Assembly (NCBI RefSeq): GCF_015679265.1
Contig: NZ_CP064942.1
Span: forward strand, 682,001-746,000
Reading direction: 5' to 3'
Source: Pontivivens ytuae
GTDB lineage: Bacteria > Pseudomonadota > Alphaproteobacteria > Rhodobacterales > Rhodobacteraceae
DNA length: 64,000 nt
Shown: positions 62,995-64,000 of the stretch, one piece after another
Layout of the letters: the number at the start of each line of letters is the position of its first letter
Numbering within the stretch: the stretch's first letter is position 1
Translations under genes and position numbers: made by a program
Notes under the pieces: generated by a model
What the model saw: the letters and a program-made list of their open reading frames with translations, nothing else
The model's database searches: none
Told to the model about the DNA's origin: nothing

Positions 62995-64000
62995 TTCTCC
63001 GGCTTGGCGGAGAAGCCCGCAGCCTGCTCCAGCGCATGGGCCGTGTTGAGCAGGTCGCCCTCCTCCCACGGCCGGCCGATGAGTTGGAGGCCGAGCGGCA
63101 GGCCCTTGCCCGACAGCCCGGCGGGGACCGAGATCCCGGGCAGCCCGGCGAGGTTCACCGTCACCGTGAACACATCGTTGAGATACATCTGGATCGGGTC
63201 CGCCTGCTCGTCGATCGCGCCGATCTCGAAGGCGGCGGACGGCGTCGCGGGCGTCAGGATCGCATCGATCCCTGCCGCAAAGACCTCCTCGAAGTCGCGT
63301 TTGATGAGCGCGCGCACCCGCTGCGCCTTCTTATAGTAGGCGTCGTAGTAGCCTGCGGACAGCACATAGGCGCCCAGCATCACGCGGCGCTGCACCTCCG
63401 GGCCGAAGCCCTCGGCCCGCGTCTTCTCGTACATCTCGGTGATGCCGTCGCCCTGCGCGAGCTTCGCCCGGTGGCCGTATTTCACCCCGTCATAGCGGGA
63501 CAGGTTGGAGGACGCCTCCGCCGGGGCGATCACGTAATAGGCAGGCAGCGCGTATTTCGTGTGGGGGAGCGAGATGTCGACCACCTCCGCGCCCGCGTCG
63601 CGCAGCATCGCGGCCCCGTCCTCCCACAGCTTCTCGATGGAGGCGGGCATGCCCTCGACCCGGTACTCCTTCGGAATGCCGATGCGCTTGCCGCGAATGT
63701 CGCCGGTCAGCGCAGCCTCGAAATCGGGCACCACGATGTCGGCCGAGGTGGAGTCCTTCGGGTCGTGCCCGGCCATAGCACCCAGCATGATCGCGGCGTC
63801 CCGCACCGTCTTCGTCATCGGCCCGGCCTGGTCGAGGGAGGACGCAAAGGCCACGATCCCCCAGCGCGAGCAGCGCCCGTAGGTGGGCTTCAACCCGACG
63901 ATGCCGGTGAAGGCCGCGGGCTGCCGGATCGAGCCGCCGGTATCGGTGCCGGTCGCCGCCAGACACAGGTCCGCGGCGACGGACGACGCCGAGCCGCCCG
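62985..64000 (-). CDS. gatA: Glutamyl-tRNA(Gln)/aspartyl-tRNA(Asn) amidotransferase subunit A, 5' end outside window
   Basis: The C-terminal portion of about 338 residues is seen. It includes the amidase-signature region [16 protein letters not shown] with the catalytic serines, then [20 protein letters not shown] and the family ending [20 protein letters not shown]. GatA supplies ammonia for transamidation with GatB/GatC. In cells with this enzyme, Gln-tRNA and often Asn-tRNA are made indirectly, which fits a non-discriminating AspS in the window. Confidence 0.95.
   Translation of the reverse strand, partial: GGSASSVAADLCLAATGTDTGGSIRQPAAFTGIVGLKPTYGRCSRWGIVAFASSLDQAGPMTKTVRDAAIMLGAMAGHDPKDSTSADIVVPDFEAALTGDIRGKRIGIPKEYRVEGMPASIEKLWEDGAAMLRDAGAEVVDISLPHTKYALPAYYVIAPAEASSNLSRYDGVKYGHRAKLAQGDGITEMYEKTRAEGFGPEVQRRVMLGAYVLSAGYYDAYYKKAQRVRALIKRDFEEVFAAGIDAILTPATPSAAFEIGAIDEQADPIQMYLNDVFTVTVNLAGLPGISVPAGLSGKGLPLGLQLIGRPWEEGDLLNTAHALEQAAGFSAKPEKWW

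Overview
The window is high-G+C DNA typical of an alphaproteobacterium, most likely a marine-type member of the Rhodobacterales (Rhodobacteraceae/Roseobacteraceae). The pointers are the imuA-imuB-dnaE2 mutagenesis operon behind an alphaproteobacterial LexA box (GTTC-N7-GTTC), a glyQ-[...]-DUF6446-glyS operon, a phasin, an IspZ/YciB next to ftsY, and short translationally coupled operons rich in ATGA/TGATG overlaps. Genus and species cannot be fixed from the sequence alone.

Region 1 (about 1-11,300) is accessory and decaying. It holds the start of a Tat-exported short-chain dehydrogenase, a shredded DJ-1/PfpI gene, a frameshifted LysR regulator, a small tyrosine recombinase killed by one amber codon, a low-G+C non-specific nuclease with a palindrome-rich upstream region, an AsnC/DMT-exporter pair, an RTX calcium-binding secreted protein, and a complete IS3-family element whose right end truncates a neighbouring gene. 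About 680 bp of apparently empty DNA follows.

Region 2 (11,300-25,000) carries regulators paired with small metabolic sets: MarR with two unknown small proteins; an ABM/WYL/azoreductase/DUF6194 operon; a LuxR-type regulator with a frameshifted nitrilase and a flavin-binding PPOX protein; VOC and EF-hand proteins; a GntP-type permease; and an AraC regulator divergent from an isochorismatase-like hydrolase, an XapX protein, an orphan glycine-betaine-type binding protein and an MFS exporter.

Region 3 (25,000-41,100) is core and stress biology: the SOS mutasome imuA-imuB-dnaE2, an ABC exporter, a SleB-like wall hydrolase, a pyruvate phosphate dikinase homologue with an eroded ATP-binding domain, and the tightly coupled glyQ-fkbM-DUF6446-glyS chain. 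glyS contains a sharply AT-rich internal patch.

Region 4 (41,100-64,000) is mostly housekeeping (ispZ, ftsY, nudC, aspS, tadA, an RluB-type pseudouridine synthase, glyA, tRNA-Glu, proC, phasin, CsaA-like protein, 2-hydroxyacid dehydrogenase, slyX, gatA). Its intergenic gaps hold four composite palindromic repeat loci that share modules in both orientations. No CRISPR array, rRNA, prophage or secondary-metabolite cluster was seen. The strongest leads for follow-up are the AT-rich patch in glyS, the modular intergenic repeats, the PPDK homologue lacking ATP-site residues, the FkbM methyltransferase embedded in the glycyl-tRNA synthetase operon, and a ribosome-site-sequestering hairpin before a hemerythrin gene.
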